Shown here piece by piece: positions 10,609-19,402 of a stretch of DNA of 64,000 nucleotides; the first letter of the stretch is position 1; each line of letters starts with the position of its first letter. The DNA is from Thermophilibacter provencensis (GTDB taxonomy: Bacteria > Actinomycetota > Coriobacteriia > Coriobacteriales > Atopobiaceae): assembly GCF_900128445.1 (NCBI RefSeq), contig NZ_LT671417.1:1722769-1786768 (forward strand), read 5' to 3'. The translations under genes were made by a program, and so were the position numbers. The notes below the pieces were generated by a model. The model had not been told where the DNA came from and did not search any database. It worked only from the letters and a program-made list of their open reading frames with translations.

Positions 10609-11552
10609 TGGCCGAGAAGAACATGGCCGAGAAGAACGCGAGCATGGCCGTCGACCTCGGCGGCGTGCGCATGCAGAACCCCGTCAACACCGCCTCGGGC
10701 ACCTTCGCCTTCGGCTCGGTCTTTGAGGACTTCTTCGACGTCTCCCGCCTGGGCGCGATCACCCTCAAGGGCTGCTCGGCCGAGCCGTGGCCAGGCAACC
10801 CGGCGCCGCGCATGTGCGAGGTGCCGTGCGGCATGATGAACACCGTGGGCCTCGCGAACCCCGGCGTGCGCGGGATGGTGGAGCAGTACGGCGAGTACCT
10901 CGCCGGGCTCGAGCGCCGCGGCTGCCGCGTCATCGTGCAGGCGGCCGGGCACGCGGTCGAGGAGTACGTCGCCGCGGTCGAGCTCATCGAGGAGCTCTGC
11001 CCGTGGGCGAGCGGCGTGGAGATGAACATCTCCTGCCCCAACATCGCCCGCGGCGGCGTCCTCGTGGGCGGCACGCCCGAGAGCGCCGCCGAGGTCGTGC
11101 GCGCGGTGCGCCCGCGCGTTCACCGGCCGCTCCTCGTCAAGATGGCGCCCGTCCGCGTGCCCGAGGTCGCGCGCGCCTGCGAGGCCGAGGGCGCGGACGC
11201 CCTCTCGCTCATCAACACGATCAACGGCATGTCCATCGACGTGCGCACCCGCAGAAGCCGCCTCTCCAAGCCCACGGGGGGCGTCTCCGGCCCCGCCATC
11301 CACGCCATCGCCGTGCGGATGGTCTGGGAGGCGGCGCAGGCCGTCAAGATCCCCATCAACGGTATGGGCGGCATCGCCACGTGGCAGGACGCCGCCGAGA
11401 TGATCCTCGCCGGCGCCACCTCGGTCACCGTGGGCACCGCCAACTTCTACGACCCCTCCTGCGCCGCCCGCATCGTGGAGGGCCTCGCCTCCTGGGCGGC
11501 CGAGCAGGGCGTCTCGGACATCAACGAGCTGATTGGAGCCTTCGAATGCTGA
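10608..11552 (+). CDS. pyrD: Dihydroorotate dehydrogenase B catalytic subunit PyrD
   Basis: This FMN enzyme oxidises dihydroorotate to orotate with PyrK as partner. The class 1B catalytic Cys lies in MNISCPNI. The FMN-binding regions NTASGTFAFG, LVKMAPV and NGMGGIATWQDA are visible. The ATG at 10608 overlaps the pyrK stop (TAATG) and gives 314 residues. The first 30 bases are an exact tandem duplication of ATGGCCGAGAAGAAC, so MAEKN is read twice and ATG 10623 is an equally good start. ATG 10644 would give the more usual N-terminus MAVDLGGV. Confidence 0.95.
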   Translation: MAEKNMAEKNASMAVDLGGVRMQNPVNTASGTFAFGSVFEDFFDVSRLGAITLKGCSAEPWPGNPAPRMCEVPCGMMNTVGLANPGVRGMVEQYGEYLAGLERRGCRVIVQAAGHAVEEYVAAVELIEELCPWASGVEMNISCPNIARGGVLVGGTPESAAEVVRAVRPRVHRPLLVKMAPVRVPEVARACEAEGADALSLINTINGMSIDVRTRRSRLSKPTGGVSGPAIHAIAVRMVWEAAQAVKIPINGMGGIATWQDAAEMILAGATSVTVGTANFYDPSCAARIVEGLASWAAEQGVSDINELIGAFEC

Positions 11553-12268
11553 CGTACGAACAGGCAAGCGACAAGATCATCATCGCTCTGGACTGCTCCA
11601 AGGAGCGAGCCTTCGAGCTCGCGGAGCTGCTCGCCGGCAAGGCCACGTGGGTCAAGGTGGGCATGACGCTCTTCTACGCGGAGGGCCCCGCCATCGTGGA
11701 CGCCATGCGCGAGCGAGGGCTGCGCGTCTTCCTCGACCTCAAGGTCCACGACATCCCGTTCCAGGTGCAGGGCGCCGTCCGCGCCGCCTCGCTCACGGGC
11801 GCGGACATCCTCTCCATCCACGGCCTCGGCAGCTCCGCGATGATCGCCGCGGCGCGCAAGGGCGCCGAGGAGGCGGCTGAGCAGCGCGGCGGCGACCGCA
11901 CGCGCCTCGTCGCCATCTCCGTGCTCACGAGCATGGACCAGGCGGCGCTCTCCGAGATCGGCGTGGAGTCGCCGGTCGCCGAGGAGGTCGCGCGCCTCGC
12001 GAGCCTCGCCTACGGCTCCGGCGCGGACGGCATCGTCTGCTCGCCGCAGGAGGCCGCCGAGATGCGCGCGCTTCTCGGCCCAGACGCCCTCATCGTCACG
12101 CCCGGCGTTCGCCCCGCGGGCGCCGAGGTGGGGGACCAGAAGCGCATCGCCACGCCGGCCGCCGCGATCGAGGCCGGCGCGTCCAAGCTCGTCATCGGCC
12201 GCCCGATCACGGGCGCCGACGACCCCGTCGCCACCTTCGACGCCATCTGCGCCGAGCTCATGGCGTAG
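11546..12268 (+). CDS. pyrF: Orotidine 5'-phosphate decarboxylase
   Basis: PyrF decarboxylates OMP to UMP, the last step of the pathway. The 240-residue protein has the lysine-aspartate catalytic motif DLKVHDIPFQV (about 66-76), IIIALD at the first beta strand, TPGVRP near 189 and the phosphate-binding VIGRPITGADDP. The start at ATG 11546 overlaps the pyrD stop by 7 bases. It is the last gene of the operon. pyrE and carAB are not in the window. A weak hairpin GCGACG/CGTCGC follows at 12311-12330. Confidence 0.95.
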   Translation: MLTYEQASDKIIIALDCSKERAFELAELLAGKATWVKVGMTLFYAEGPAIVDAMRERGLRVFLDLKVHDIPFQVQGAVRAASLTGADILSIHGLGSSAMIAAARKGAEEAAEQRGGDRTRLVAISVLTSMDQAALSEIGVESPVAEEVARLASLAYGSGADGIVCSPQEAAEMRALLGPDALIVTPGVRPAGAEVGDQKRIATPAAAIEAGASKLVIGRPITGADDPVATFDAICAELMA

Positions 12269-12373
12269 GCGGCCGCGATGTCCTGAGCTGCGCTTTTGTT
12301 GAGCCTGATCGCGACGGCCCGTGGCGTCGCCGTGATGGTTTGCCCCTTGACCTGCACCTTTGGTGAAGAAGGG

Positions 12374-12402
12374 TTGCAAAAGCGGAGCTAAATGGGCACA
12401 CT
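12374..12402 (+). promoter_or_regulatory. Candidate promoter of mihF
   Basis: TTGCAA (12374-12379) and CACACT (12397-12402) are 17 bp apart and lie 62 bases before the mihF start. The rest of the gap after pyrF (12269-12373) shows only a weak hairpin. Confidence 0.35.
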
Positions 12403-12464
12403 AGATTCTTGCGAAGCCGTCAGGCAGGGCCCTGCGGCTCACCGGATTGAAATGGAGGAACACC

Positions 12465-12773
12465 ATGGCTCTACCCCAGCTTACCGACGAGCAGCGCAAG
12501 GCCGCTCTCGAGAAGGCCGCCCAGGCTCGTCACGAGCGCGCGGAGCTCCGCGAGAAGATCAAGAGCGGCAAGGTCGCCCTCGAGGACGTCCTCGACTCCG
12601 ACGACCCCATCGCCAGCCGTATGAAGGTCTCCACCCTCATCGAGTCGCTCCCCGGCTACGGCAAGGCCAAGGCCTCCAAGATCATGGACGAGCTCGGCAT
12701 CTCCGCCACCCGTCGCGTCAAGGGCCTCGGCGCCCGCCAGCGCGAGCAGCTCGTCGAGGCTCTCTCCAAGTAG
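12465..12773 (+). CDS. mihF: Actinobacterial integration host factor
   Basis: This is a small nucleoid-associated DNA-binding protein of the actinobacterial IHF type, unrelated in sequence to the HU-like IHF of enterobacteria. I start it at ATG 12465 behind GGAGG (12454-12458), giving 102 residues beginning MALPQLTDEQR. The C-terminal half has the helix-two-turn-helix region with LIESLPGYGKAKASKIM and ISATRRVKGLGARQREQL, as in mycobacterial mIHF. The order mihF-gmk-rpoZ is conserved in actinobacteria and supports the call. gmk begins directly after the stop. Confidence 0.92.
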   Translation: MALPQLTDEQRKAALEKAAQARHERAELREKIKSGKVALEDVLDSDDPIASRMKVSTLIESLPGYGKAKASKIMDELGISATRRVKGLGARQREQLVEALSK

Positions 12774-13379
12774 GTGGCGAGAAGAGCTCGGCTCTTCGTC
12801 GTATCCGGACCGTCAGGCGTGGGCAAGGGAACGCTCGTCTCGCTCCTTCGCGAGAGGCTCCCGCGCCTGGGCCTGACGGTCTCTGCAACGACGAGGGAGC
12901 CACGACCCGGCGAGAAGGACGGCGTCTCCTACCACTTCCTCGATGACGACGAGTTCGAGCGTCGCGTCGAGGCGGGCGAGTTCCTCGAGTGGGCGTGGGT
13001 GCACGGGCACCGCTACGGCACGCTGAGGAGCGAGGCCGACCGCCTGCTCTCCGAGGGCCGCTCGGTGGTCCTGGAGATTGACGTGCAGGGCGGCATGAGC
13101 GTGCGCGCGGCCCATCCCGACGCCGTGCTCGTCTTCATCGAGCCCCCCAGCATGGAAGAGCTCGAGCGGCGCCTGCGCGGCCGCGGGACCGAGGACGAGG
13201 CGTCCGTCGAGCGCCGCCTCGCCAACGCCCGCAGCGAGATGGAGCGCGCCGGAGAGTACGACGCGCGCGTCGTCAACGACGACCTCGAGCGCGCCGTGCG
13301 CGAGCTCGCCAGTGTTATTGAACGCTTTGAGACTAACGGAGGTCCCACGAACGATGTCTGTGACCAAGCCCGAGATTGA
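12774..13379 (+). CDS. gmk: Guanylate kinase
   Basis: Gmk phosphorylates GMP to GDP. The start is GTG at 12774, touching the mihF TAG. The P-loop SGPSGVGKGT lies at about residues 11-20, and the guanylate-kinase signature region TTREPRPGEKDGVSYHF (about 40-56) binds GMP. EFLEWAWVHGHRYGT follows. At 201 residues it has normal length. The 3' end overlaps the rpoZ start by 26 bases, so the last residues after the VNDDLERAV block are non-conserved. Confidence 0.95.
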   Translation: MARRARLFVVSGPSGVGKGTLVSLLRERLPRLGLTVSATTREPRPGEKDGVSYHFLDDDEFERRVEAGEFLEWAWVHGHRYGTLRSEADRLLSEGRSVVLEIDVQGGMSVRAAHPDAVLVFIEPPSMEELERRLRGRGTEDEASVERRLANARSEMERAGEYDARVVNDDLERAVRELASVIERFETNGGPTNDVCDQARD

Positions 13380-13638
13380 CGCCCTGCTCGATAAGACCGA
13401 GCACAACCCCTTCCTGCTCTGCTCGATCGCGTCCAAGCGCGCCTGCGACATCAACAACATGGTGCGCGGCCAGCACCTGCGCGTGACCGCCATCCAGGAC
13501 TTCGACGACATCACGACCGTCGTCTCGGGCAAGGACCCCGTGTCCGTTGCCATGAAGGAGATCGAGGACGGCACCCTGAGCTTCGTCAAGGAGGACTTCG
13601 ACGAGGACATCAGGGGCGCCAACACGATCGCACTGTAG
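13354..13638 (+). CDS. rpoZ: RNA polymerase omega subunit
   Basis: Omega assists folding and assembly of the beta' subunit. The 94-residue product begins MSVTKPEIDALLD and carries the conserved region NPFLLCSIASKRACDINNM. The start ATG 13354 lies 10 bases after GGAGG (13339-13343) and inside the end of gmk. The position after gmk is the standard one. Confidence 0.88.
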   Translation: MSVTKPEIDALLDKTEHNPFLLCSIASKRACDINNMVRGQHLRVTAIQDFDDITTVVSGKDPVSVAMKEIEDGTLSFVKEDFDEDIRGANTIAL

Positions 13639-13645
13639 GCGCTCC

Positions 13646-14893
13646 ATGACGGAGAGACTCTGCCTCGTCCACTATCACGAGATCGGCCTCAAGGGGAAGA
13701 ACCGCTCGACCTTCGAGAACCAGCTCGTCACGAATCTCCACCGCGCGCTCAGGGCCTTCGAGCCCTCCAAGATCGCGCGCGTGTCCGGCCATCTCGTGGT
13801 CGAGGTGGCGGACGGGCGTGCGAGCGAGGAGCTGGCCGCCGCCATCCGGCGCGTGCCGGGCGTCGCGCGCGTCTCGCTCGCCTACAAGTGCGGCCTTGAC
13901 GAGGGCGAGTACGTCGCTGCCGCCATCCGCGCCCTCGGCGAGGCGGGGGAGTTCGGGAGCTTCAAGGTCCATGCCCGCAGGTCGTCGACGACCTACGGGC
14001 TGCACAGCCTTGAGATGAACCGCCTCGTCGGGGCCGCCCTCTGCGAGGCGTTCCCCGACAAGAAGGTCGACGTCCACAACCCCGACGTCACGGTCGTCGT
14101 CCACGTGGTCCAGGGCAGCACCTACGTCTACGCCGCGTCGGCGCCGGGCATAGGCGGACTTCCCGTGGGCACCGCCGGCAAGGTCGTCACGCTGCTCTCG
14201 AGCGGGTTCGACTCGCCCGTGGCCACCTGGATGGTGGGGCGGCGCGGCGCCACCTGCATCCCCGTGCACTTCTCGGGGCGGCCCATGACCTCCGACACGA
14301 GCGAGTGGCTCTGCCAGGACGTCGTCGAGGCGCTCGCGCCCTCCGGCATCGTCGGCCGCCTCTACGTGGTCCCGTTCGGCGAGCGCCAGCGCGAGATCTC
14401 GCTCGCCGTGCCCCAGGGCCTCAGGATCATCATGTACCGTCGCGTCATGATGCAGGTCGCCGAGCGCATCGCCCGCCTCGAGGGCGCCAAGGCGCTCGTC
14501 ACCGGCGAGTCCCTCGGCCAGGTCGCCTCCCAGACGCTCGAGAACATCGCCGCCGTGAACGAGGCCGTCACCATGCCGGTGCTCCGCCCGCTCATCGGCT
14601 CCGACAAGCAGGAGATTATCGCCCGCTCGCACGAGATTGGCACCTATGACATCTCGTGCCAGACGGCGCCCGACTGCTGCACGCTCTTCATGCCGCGCCG
14701 GCCCGAGACGCACGCCCGCCTCGAGCAGGTCCTCGAGGCATGGGAGTCCTTCGACCACGAGGCCATGGTCGAGGACCTCGTGAGGTGCGTCGAGTGGCGC
14801 GACTTCACCCAGTGCCCCTCGTATCACGCGCCCAGGGGAGGCCTCCGGGAGCATCATGTCGAGCTCTCCCCCTGGATGGGCGGCGAGCGGTAG
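13646..14893 (+). CDS. thiI: tRNA uracil 4-sulfurtransferase ThiI
   Basis: ThiI makes 4-thiouridine at position 8 of tRNA and can supply sulfur for thiamine thiazole. The 415-residue product has an N-terminal ferredoxin-like and THUMP RNA-binding region (about 1-165). The adenylating PP-loop domain follows, with LLSSGFDSPVATWMVGRRG (about 181-199) and the later VTGESLGQVASQTLENI. The sequence ends without the C-terminal rhodanese domain of the E. coli enzyme, so it is the short form that relies on a separate sulfur carrier. It starts 7 bases after rpoZ. Confidence 0.93.
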   Translation: MTERLCLVHYHEIGLKGKNRSTFENQLVTNLHRALRAFEPSKIARVSGHLVVEVADGRASEELAAAIRRVPGVARVSLAYKCGLDEGEYVAAAIRALGEAGEFGSFKVHARRSSTTYGLHSLEMNRLVGAALCEAFPDKKVDVHNPDVTVVVHVVQGSTYVYAASAPGIGGLPVGTAGKVVTLLSSGFDSPVATWMVGRRGATCIPVHFSGRPMTSDTSEWLCQDVVEALAPSGIVGRLYVVPFGERQREISLAVPQGLRIIMYRRVMMQVAERIARLEGAKALVTGESLGQVASQTLENIAAVNEAVTMPVLRPLIGSDKQEIIARSHEIGTYDISCQTAPDCCTLFMPRRPETHARLEQVLEAWESFDHEAMVEDLVRCVEWRDFTQCPSYHAPRGGLREHHVELSPWMGGER

Positions 14894-14946
14894 CGCCCGT
14901 CTCGCGAGCGGAGCCCCCGAGGGGGCACCTCATATCAAACTCTGTA

Positions 14947-14979
14947 GCGGCGCGTCCCGGCTGAGCTGGGGCGCGCCGC
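14947..14979 (+). terminator. Hairpin after thiI
   Basis: A 12-bp stem (GCGGCGCGTCCC paired with GGGGCGCGCCGC, one G-T pair) with a 9-base loop lies 53 bases after thiI. No T tract follows. The rest of the gap up to comEA shows nothing else. Confidence 0.45.
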
Positions 14980-15090
14980 CCTCCTGTCAGCGGCGCGTCC
15001 GCTTCGTGGCAGCGAGCCGGCGAGAATCCCCGCGTTCTCGGCCCGTGGGCGCCCCCGGTGGGGCACGCTGGGTGCGGGAGGCGATGCGGA

Positions 15091-15795
15091 ATGGCTCAGA
15101 GAAGGTCGTCGGCGCCGCTTGGGAGGCTGGCGCGCAGGTACGGGGTCGTGGGGCGGCGCGCGGCAGCGGCGGCGCTCGTGCTCGCGCTGCTCGTCGCGGG
15201 GGCCGCGGCCGCGGCCGGGATGGCGGCGACGGGCGGCGTCGAGGTCGTGCGGGAGGAGGGTCCCGCCGCCCCGGCGTCGGGGGGCTCGGCCGAGCCGGGA
15301 GCCGAGGGGGAGGCGCGCGGCGACGGCGACGAGGCGGCGGGGGAGGGCGAGGAGGTGGCCGAGGGGGTCGTGGTGGTGCACGTCGACGGCGCGGTCGGCG
15401 CGCCGGGGGTCTACGCGCTCGGGGGAGAGCCGCGCGTGAACGACGCCATCGTCGCCGCGGGAGGGCTCGCGGAGGGCGCGGACACCTCCGGGATCAACCT
15501 CGCGGCCCGGCTCTCTGACGGGGAGAAGGTCCACGTGCCGCTCGTCGGGGAGGCGCCCCAGGCGGGCGCGGAGCCCGCATCCGACGCGCCCGGGGGGTCG
15601 GACGGCCCCGTGAACCTCAACACCGCCACCGTCGAGGAGCTCGACGAGCTCCCCGGCGTCGGGGAGGCCACGGCGCTCGCGATCGTAGAGGACCGCGAGA
15701 GGAACGGGCCCTTCTCCTCGCCCGAGGACCTCATGCGGGTCTCGGGGATAGGGGAGAAGAAGTTCGAGAAGCTCGAGGGGCTCGTCTGTGTCTGA
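15091..15795 (+). CDS. comEA: Competence protein ComEA (membrane-anchored DNA-binding protein)
   Basis: ComEA binds double-stranded DNA outside the membrane and hands it to the ComEC channel. I start it at ATG 15091 behind GGGAGG (15076-15081), giving 234 residues. There is one N-terminal membrane segment (about 25-45, AAAALVLALLVAGAAAAAG), then an acidic Gly/Glu-rich linker. An SLBB domain follows (VHVDGAVGAPGVYALG and further). The C-terminal tandem helix-hairpin-helix module is VNLNTATVEELDELPGVGEA and ...GPFSSPEDLMRVSGIGEKKF. It overlaps comEC by 8 bases. Confidence 0.93.
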   Translation: MAQRRSSAPLGRLARRYGVVGRRAAAAALVLALLVAGAAAAAGMAATGGVEVVREEGPAAPASGGSAEPGAEGEARGDGDEAAGEGEEVAEGVVVVHVDGAVGAPGVYALGGEPRVNDAIVAAGGLAEGADTSGINLAARLSDGEKVHVPLVGEAPQAGAEPASDAPGGSDGPVNLNTATVEELDELPGVGEATALAIVEDRERNGPFSSPEDLMRVSGIGEKKFEKLEGLVCV

Positions 15796-18127
15796 GCGCC
15801 TCGCGCCGCCGCCGCGCCCGGCGCTTCCCCACGCGTTCTGGGCCCTGCTCGCCGCGCTCGGAGCCATGCGCGCCGCCCTCGCCCTCGCGCCGCCCTCCCT
15901 CGCCCTCGCCGCGGGGTCGGCGCTCGCCGGCGCCGCCGCGGCGGCGCTCGCGGCCGTCGGGCGGCGGCGTGGGCCGAGGCTGCTGCCGCTCGTCGCCGTG
16001 CTCCTCGCCGCGCTTTCGGCCTCGGGCCTCGCCTGCGCGGCGGAGCTCTCCCGTCAGGAGGCCCTCGCGGGGGCGCTCTCCTCGAGCCCCGTCTCCACGT
16101 GGGAGCTCAGGCTCGCGGGCGACATGTCCCGCGGCGCGAGCGCGTGGCGCGGCAGGGCCGTCGCCTCGCGCGAGGGCGCGGCCTCGGGCGAGGTCTGGCT
16201 GCTCTCCGAGGAGCCGCTCGGGCGGGAGTCTGCGGTCCGGTGCGTCGGGCGCTTCTCGCCGAACGGGGACGACGACTGGGGCGCGTCCTCGCGCGCCCAG
16301 GGGATCGCGGGAACCGTGCGCGTGGTCCGCACCCTTGCCGTCGAGCCCCCGAGCGGCGTCGCCGGGGCGGTCCTGGGGCTTCGCGAGGAGGTGCTCTCGA
16401 GCTTCGACGCGGGCTCCTCGGACGCCCGGGCGCTCCTTGCGGGCAGCGTTTGCGGGTCGATGGCGGCGATCTCCGAGCGCGGGCTCGACGACGCGTTCGC
16501 GCGCTGCGGCGTCTCGCACCTCGTCGCCGTCTCGGGAGGGCACCTCGTGCTCGTCTGCGCGCTCGTCGCGGTCCCGGTCGGGCGCTCGCGCCTCGGCCCG
16601 CCCGGGCGCGCCGCCGTCCTTCTCGCCCTCACGGCGCTCTTCGTCGCGTTCTGCGGGGCCCCTCCCTCGGCCGTGCGGTCCTGGGCCATGTCGCTCGTGG
16701 CATCCGCCTCGCGCCTCGCGGGAAGGCGCGCTCACCCCCTGTCGTCCGCGAGCCTGGTGTCGCTCGCGATGGCGCTCGCCGATCCCGGCGTGACGGGGCA
16801 GCTTGGGTACCTGCTCTCGGTCTCCTGCGTCTGTGGCATCTGCGCGCTCGGCGGCTACGCGCGCCACCTCGTGCGCGCCCTTCTCCCCGCGCCGCGCCCG
16901 CCCTCCGCGACGGCCCCGCTGCCGGCGCGGGCGCTCTCTCGCCTTGCGGGCGACGCCATGGACGCCCTCGCGCTCACGCTCGTCTCGCAGGCGGTCACGA
17001 TGCCGCTCACCTGCGCCGCGTTCTCCCAGCTCTCGCTCGTGGCGCCGCTTGCCAACGTGCTCCTGGCGCCGCTCTTCTCGCCGTTTCTGGGGGCGGGGCT
17101 CGTCGCCGCGTGCCTCGCCTGGGCGCCCCCGCTGCAGGCGCCCGCGCTCCTTGCCGCCGATGCGCTCGGGGGCGTCGTGGCGCGGCTCGTCGACGCGCTC
17201 GGGGGGCTCCCGCTCGCCAGCGTGGCGGTGAGCGTCGACGAGGGCCCCGCGCTCGCCGTCATGCTCGGGGCGTGCGGGGCCCTGCTCGTCTGGTGGCCGC
17301 CCGTCTCGCGCCGCGGGCTCGCCGCCGCGCTCGGGCTCGTCTCTGCCCTCGGCCTCGCCTGGCTGCTGCGCTGGCGCCTGCTCGCCCCGGCGCGCGTCGT
17401 GGTCATGGACGTGGGGCAGGGCGACGCCATCCTCGTCACGGACGGCGCGTCATCGCTGCTCGTGGACACCGGCCCCGGCGACGCCGCCGTGGCGGCGCTC
17501 GCGCGCTCCAACGTCACGCACCTTGACGCCGTCCTGCTCACGCACCTGCACGACGACCACGCCGGCGGCCTCGAGGGCGTGCTCGGCGCCGTCTCGGTCG
17601 GAAGCGTCATCGTGGGCGAGGGGGTCGACGTGGGCCTGGCGGCGGACGGCCTGCCGGTGGAGCGGGTCGGCTACGGGGACGCCGTCTCCGTCGGCCGCTT
17701 CTCGCTCGAGGTGGTCTCGCCCCTCGAGCCGGCCGACGGGTCCGGCAACGAGGGCTCGCTCGAGCTCCTGCTCTCCTTCGACGACGGGGGGAGGAGCCTC
17801 ACGGCGCTTCTTGCCGCCGACGCCGAGGAGCCCGAGACCTCGGCGGCCGTCGCGCGCGGGGACGTGGGAGACGTCGACCTCCTCAAGGTTGGCCACCACG
17901 GGTCCGCCGCGTCCATCGGCGTCGAGACCGCCGCGGCGCTGGACCCCGAGGTGAGCGTCGCGAGCGCGGGGGAGGGCAACCCCTACGGGCACCCCGACCC
18001 GGCCTGCGCGGAGGCGCTCGAGCGGGCGGGGTCGCTCTTCCTGTGCACCATCGAGCGCGGGGACGTGACGGTCGAGCCGGGGGAGTCCGGGCCGGTCGTC
18101 ACCTGCCAGAGGGGAGGCGTGCCGTGA
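15788..18127 (+). CDS. comEC: DNA internalisation channel protein ComEC/Rec2
   Basis: ComEC forms the membrane channel through which single-stranded DNA enters during transformation. The 779-residue product has an N-terminal hydrophobic and DUF4131-like region. The Competence domain follows, with the conserved stretch HLVAVSGGHLVLV (about 240-252) and many membrane spans to about residue 530. The C-terminal metallo-beta-lactamase-type domain has DVGQGDAILV and LLTHLHDDHAGGLEGVL. The start is GTG 15788, inside the end of comEA. With comEA and holA this is the usual comEA-comEC-holA order. No type IV pilus genes are in the window. Confidence 0.93.
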   Translation: MSERLAPPPRPALPHAFWALLAALGAMRAALALAPPSLALAAGSALAGAAAAALAAVGRRRGPRLLPLVAVLLAALSASGLACAAELSRQEALAGALSSSPVSTWELRLAGDMSRGASAWRGRAVASREGAASGEVWLLSEEPLGRESAVRCVGRFSPNGDDDWGASSRAQGIAGTVRVVRTLAVEPPSGVAGAVLGLREEVLSSFDAGSSDARALLAGSVCGSMAAISERGLDDAFARCGVSHLVAVSGGHLVLVCALVAVPVGRSRLGPPGRAAVLLALTALFVAFCGAPPSAVRSWAMSLVASASRLAGRRAHPLSSASLVSLAMALADPGVTGQLGYLLSVSCVCGICALGGYARHLVRALLPAPRPPSATAPLPARALSRLAGDAMDALALTLVSQAVTMPLTCAAFSQLSLVAPLANVLLAPLFSPFLGAGLVAACLAWAPPLQAPALLAADALGGVVARLVDALGGLPLASVAVSVDEGPALAVMLGACGALLVWWPPVSRRGLAAALGLVSALGLAWLLRWRLLAPARVVVMDVGQGDAILVTDGASSLLVDTGPGDAAVAALARSNVTHLDAVLLTHLHDDHAGGLEGVLGAVSVGSVIVGEGVDVGLAADGLPVERVGYGDAVSVGRFSLEVVSPLEPADGSGNEGSLELLLSFDDGGRSLTALLAADAEEPETSAAVARGDVGDVDLLKVGHHGSAASIGVETAAALDPEVSVASAGEGNPYGHPDPACAEALERAGSLFLCTIERGDVTVEPGESGPVVTCQRGGVP

Positions 18128-18281
18128 GTGCTACACTGGGGCCGCAATCGTGGCCCAAGGGGGCGCGGGGCGTCGAGGCGCGCTGCCCGTCCGGGAGGTC
18201 GGGAACGCCGCCGGGCCCGCTCGCGTCTCCCACGCGTTTCAGGACTACGCGCGGCCGCCCCGGCCGCGAGGGGAGGAGAAG

Positions 18282-19244
18282 ATGGCAGACAAGCCCGCGC
18301 TTCTGGCGGCCTATCTCATCGTGGGCCCGGACGAGCTCAAGCGCAAGCAGGCGCTCGCCCGCCTCAAGGCGCGCGTGGACGGGCCCTTCGCGGCCTTCAA
18401 CCTTGAGGAGCTCGTCGCATCGGGGGACCTCGAGCCGGTGAGCGTGCTCGCCTCGCTCAACACGCTGCCGATGGGCGGAGACCGCCGCGTCGTCGTCATC
18501 GAGAACGCGGAGAAGCTGCCCAAGCCCGTCTCCGAGGCCATCGTCGGGTACCTCGACAACCCCAACCCGAGCTGCACCCTCGCGCTCGTGGCCGCGACGC
18601 TCGCCAAGACCACGCGCCTCTACAAGGCCGTCGCCAAGGTGGGCCCCCGCACGGTAATCGACTGCGCCGCCAAGAAGGGGCGCGACCTGCCCCCCTACGT
18701 GCAGAAGCTCGCGGCCGCCCACGGCGTCTCCATCGCGGCCGACGCGGCGCGCGAGCTCGTGGCGCGCGTCGGAGAGTCCACGACGATGCTCGACACGCAG
18801 GTCGCGACCCTCGCGGCGCTGCTCGGCGGCTCGGGGACGATCACCGCCCCCTTCGTCGAGTCCAACGTCGCCCGCGTGGCCGAGGTCAAGCCCTGGGAGT
18901 TTCTCGACCGGCTCTCCGCGCGGGACGCCCACCGCGCCCTCGCGCTCTACCGCCTGCTGGACGGCTCCGCGCTCGGGCTGCTCTCGCTCGTGGCGGGGCG
19001 CCTGCGCGAGCTCGTCTGCGCCCGCTCGCTCGCGGCGCGCGGGCAGGCCCACGCGCTGGCCTCGGAGCTCAAGAAGCAGGACTGGCAGGTGAGAAACCAC
19101 GGGAGGTGGGCGCGCGCCTTCGCCGACGGCGAGCTGGAGCGCCTGCTCGGCGCCTGTGCCGAGGCCGAGCGCGCGCTCAAGAGCGGCGCGGAGGCGGACG
19201 AGGTCATGTGCGCCCTCATCGCGCGCGTCTGCGGAGCGGCCTGA
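18282..19244 (+). CDS. holA: DNA polymerase III delta subunit
   Basis: The delta subunit opens the sliding clamp as part of the clamp loader. I start it at ATG 18282 behind GGGGAGGAGAAG, giving 320 residues. Family features are the N-terminal LIVGPDELKRKQALARLK, the VVVIENAEKLPK block and the C-terminal collar with KPWEFLDRLSARDAHRALALY and VRNHGRWARAF. The preceding 154-base gap after comEC holds a weak TACACT -10-like box at 18132 but no clear -35. Confidence 0.9.
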   Translation: MADKPALLAAYLIVGPDELKRKQALARLKARVDGPFAAFNLEELVASGDLEPVSVLASLNTLPMGGDRRVVVIENAEKLPKPVSEAIVGYLDNPNPSCTLALVAATLAKTTRLYKAVAKVGPRTVIDCAAKKGRDLPPYVQKLAAAHGVSIAADAARELVARVGESTTMLDTQVATLAALLGGSGTITAPFVESNVARVAEVKPWEFLDRLSARDAHRALALYRLLDGSALGLLSLVAGRLRELVCARSLAARGQAHALASELKKQDWQVRNHGRWARAFADGELERLLGACAEAERALKSGAEADEVMCALIARVCGAA

Positions 19245-19390
19245 CTCCGCGGGGCGAGAAGGGCGCCGCCCGGAGGCGTCGCGAGACCCCCGCACACCGA
19301 CTCCGCGGGGCCGAGGCGACAGAGCGTCGCCCGGAGGCGTCGCCAGACCCCCGCACGCCGACTCCGCGGGGCCTTCGCGACGTCCCTTCT
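19243..19390. repeat. Tandem repeat at the holA 3' end
   Basis: Two and a half copies of a 56-61 bp unit start at 19243, 19299 and 19360 with GACTCCGCGGGGC. They contain GCCCGGAGGCGTCGC and AGACCCCCGCAC. The first copy overlaps the holA stop codon. Each unit can form a GC-rich hairpin (CCGCGGGG/CCCCCGC). The array lies between convergent holA and the GntR regulator and may act as a bidirectional terminator. Confidence 0.7.
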
Positions 19391-19402
19391 CGTTGCGGGG
19401 CG

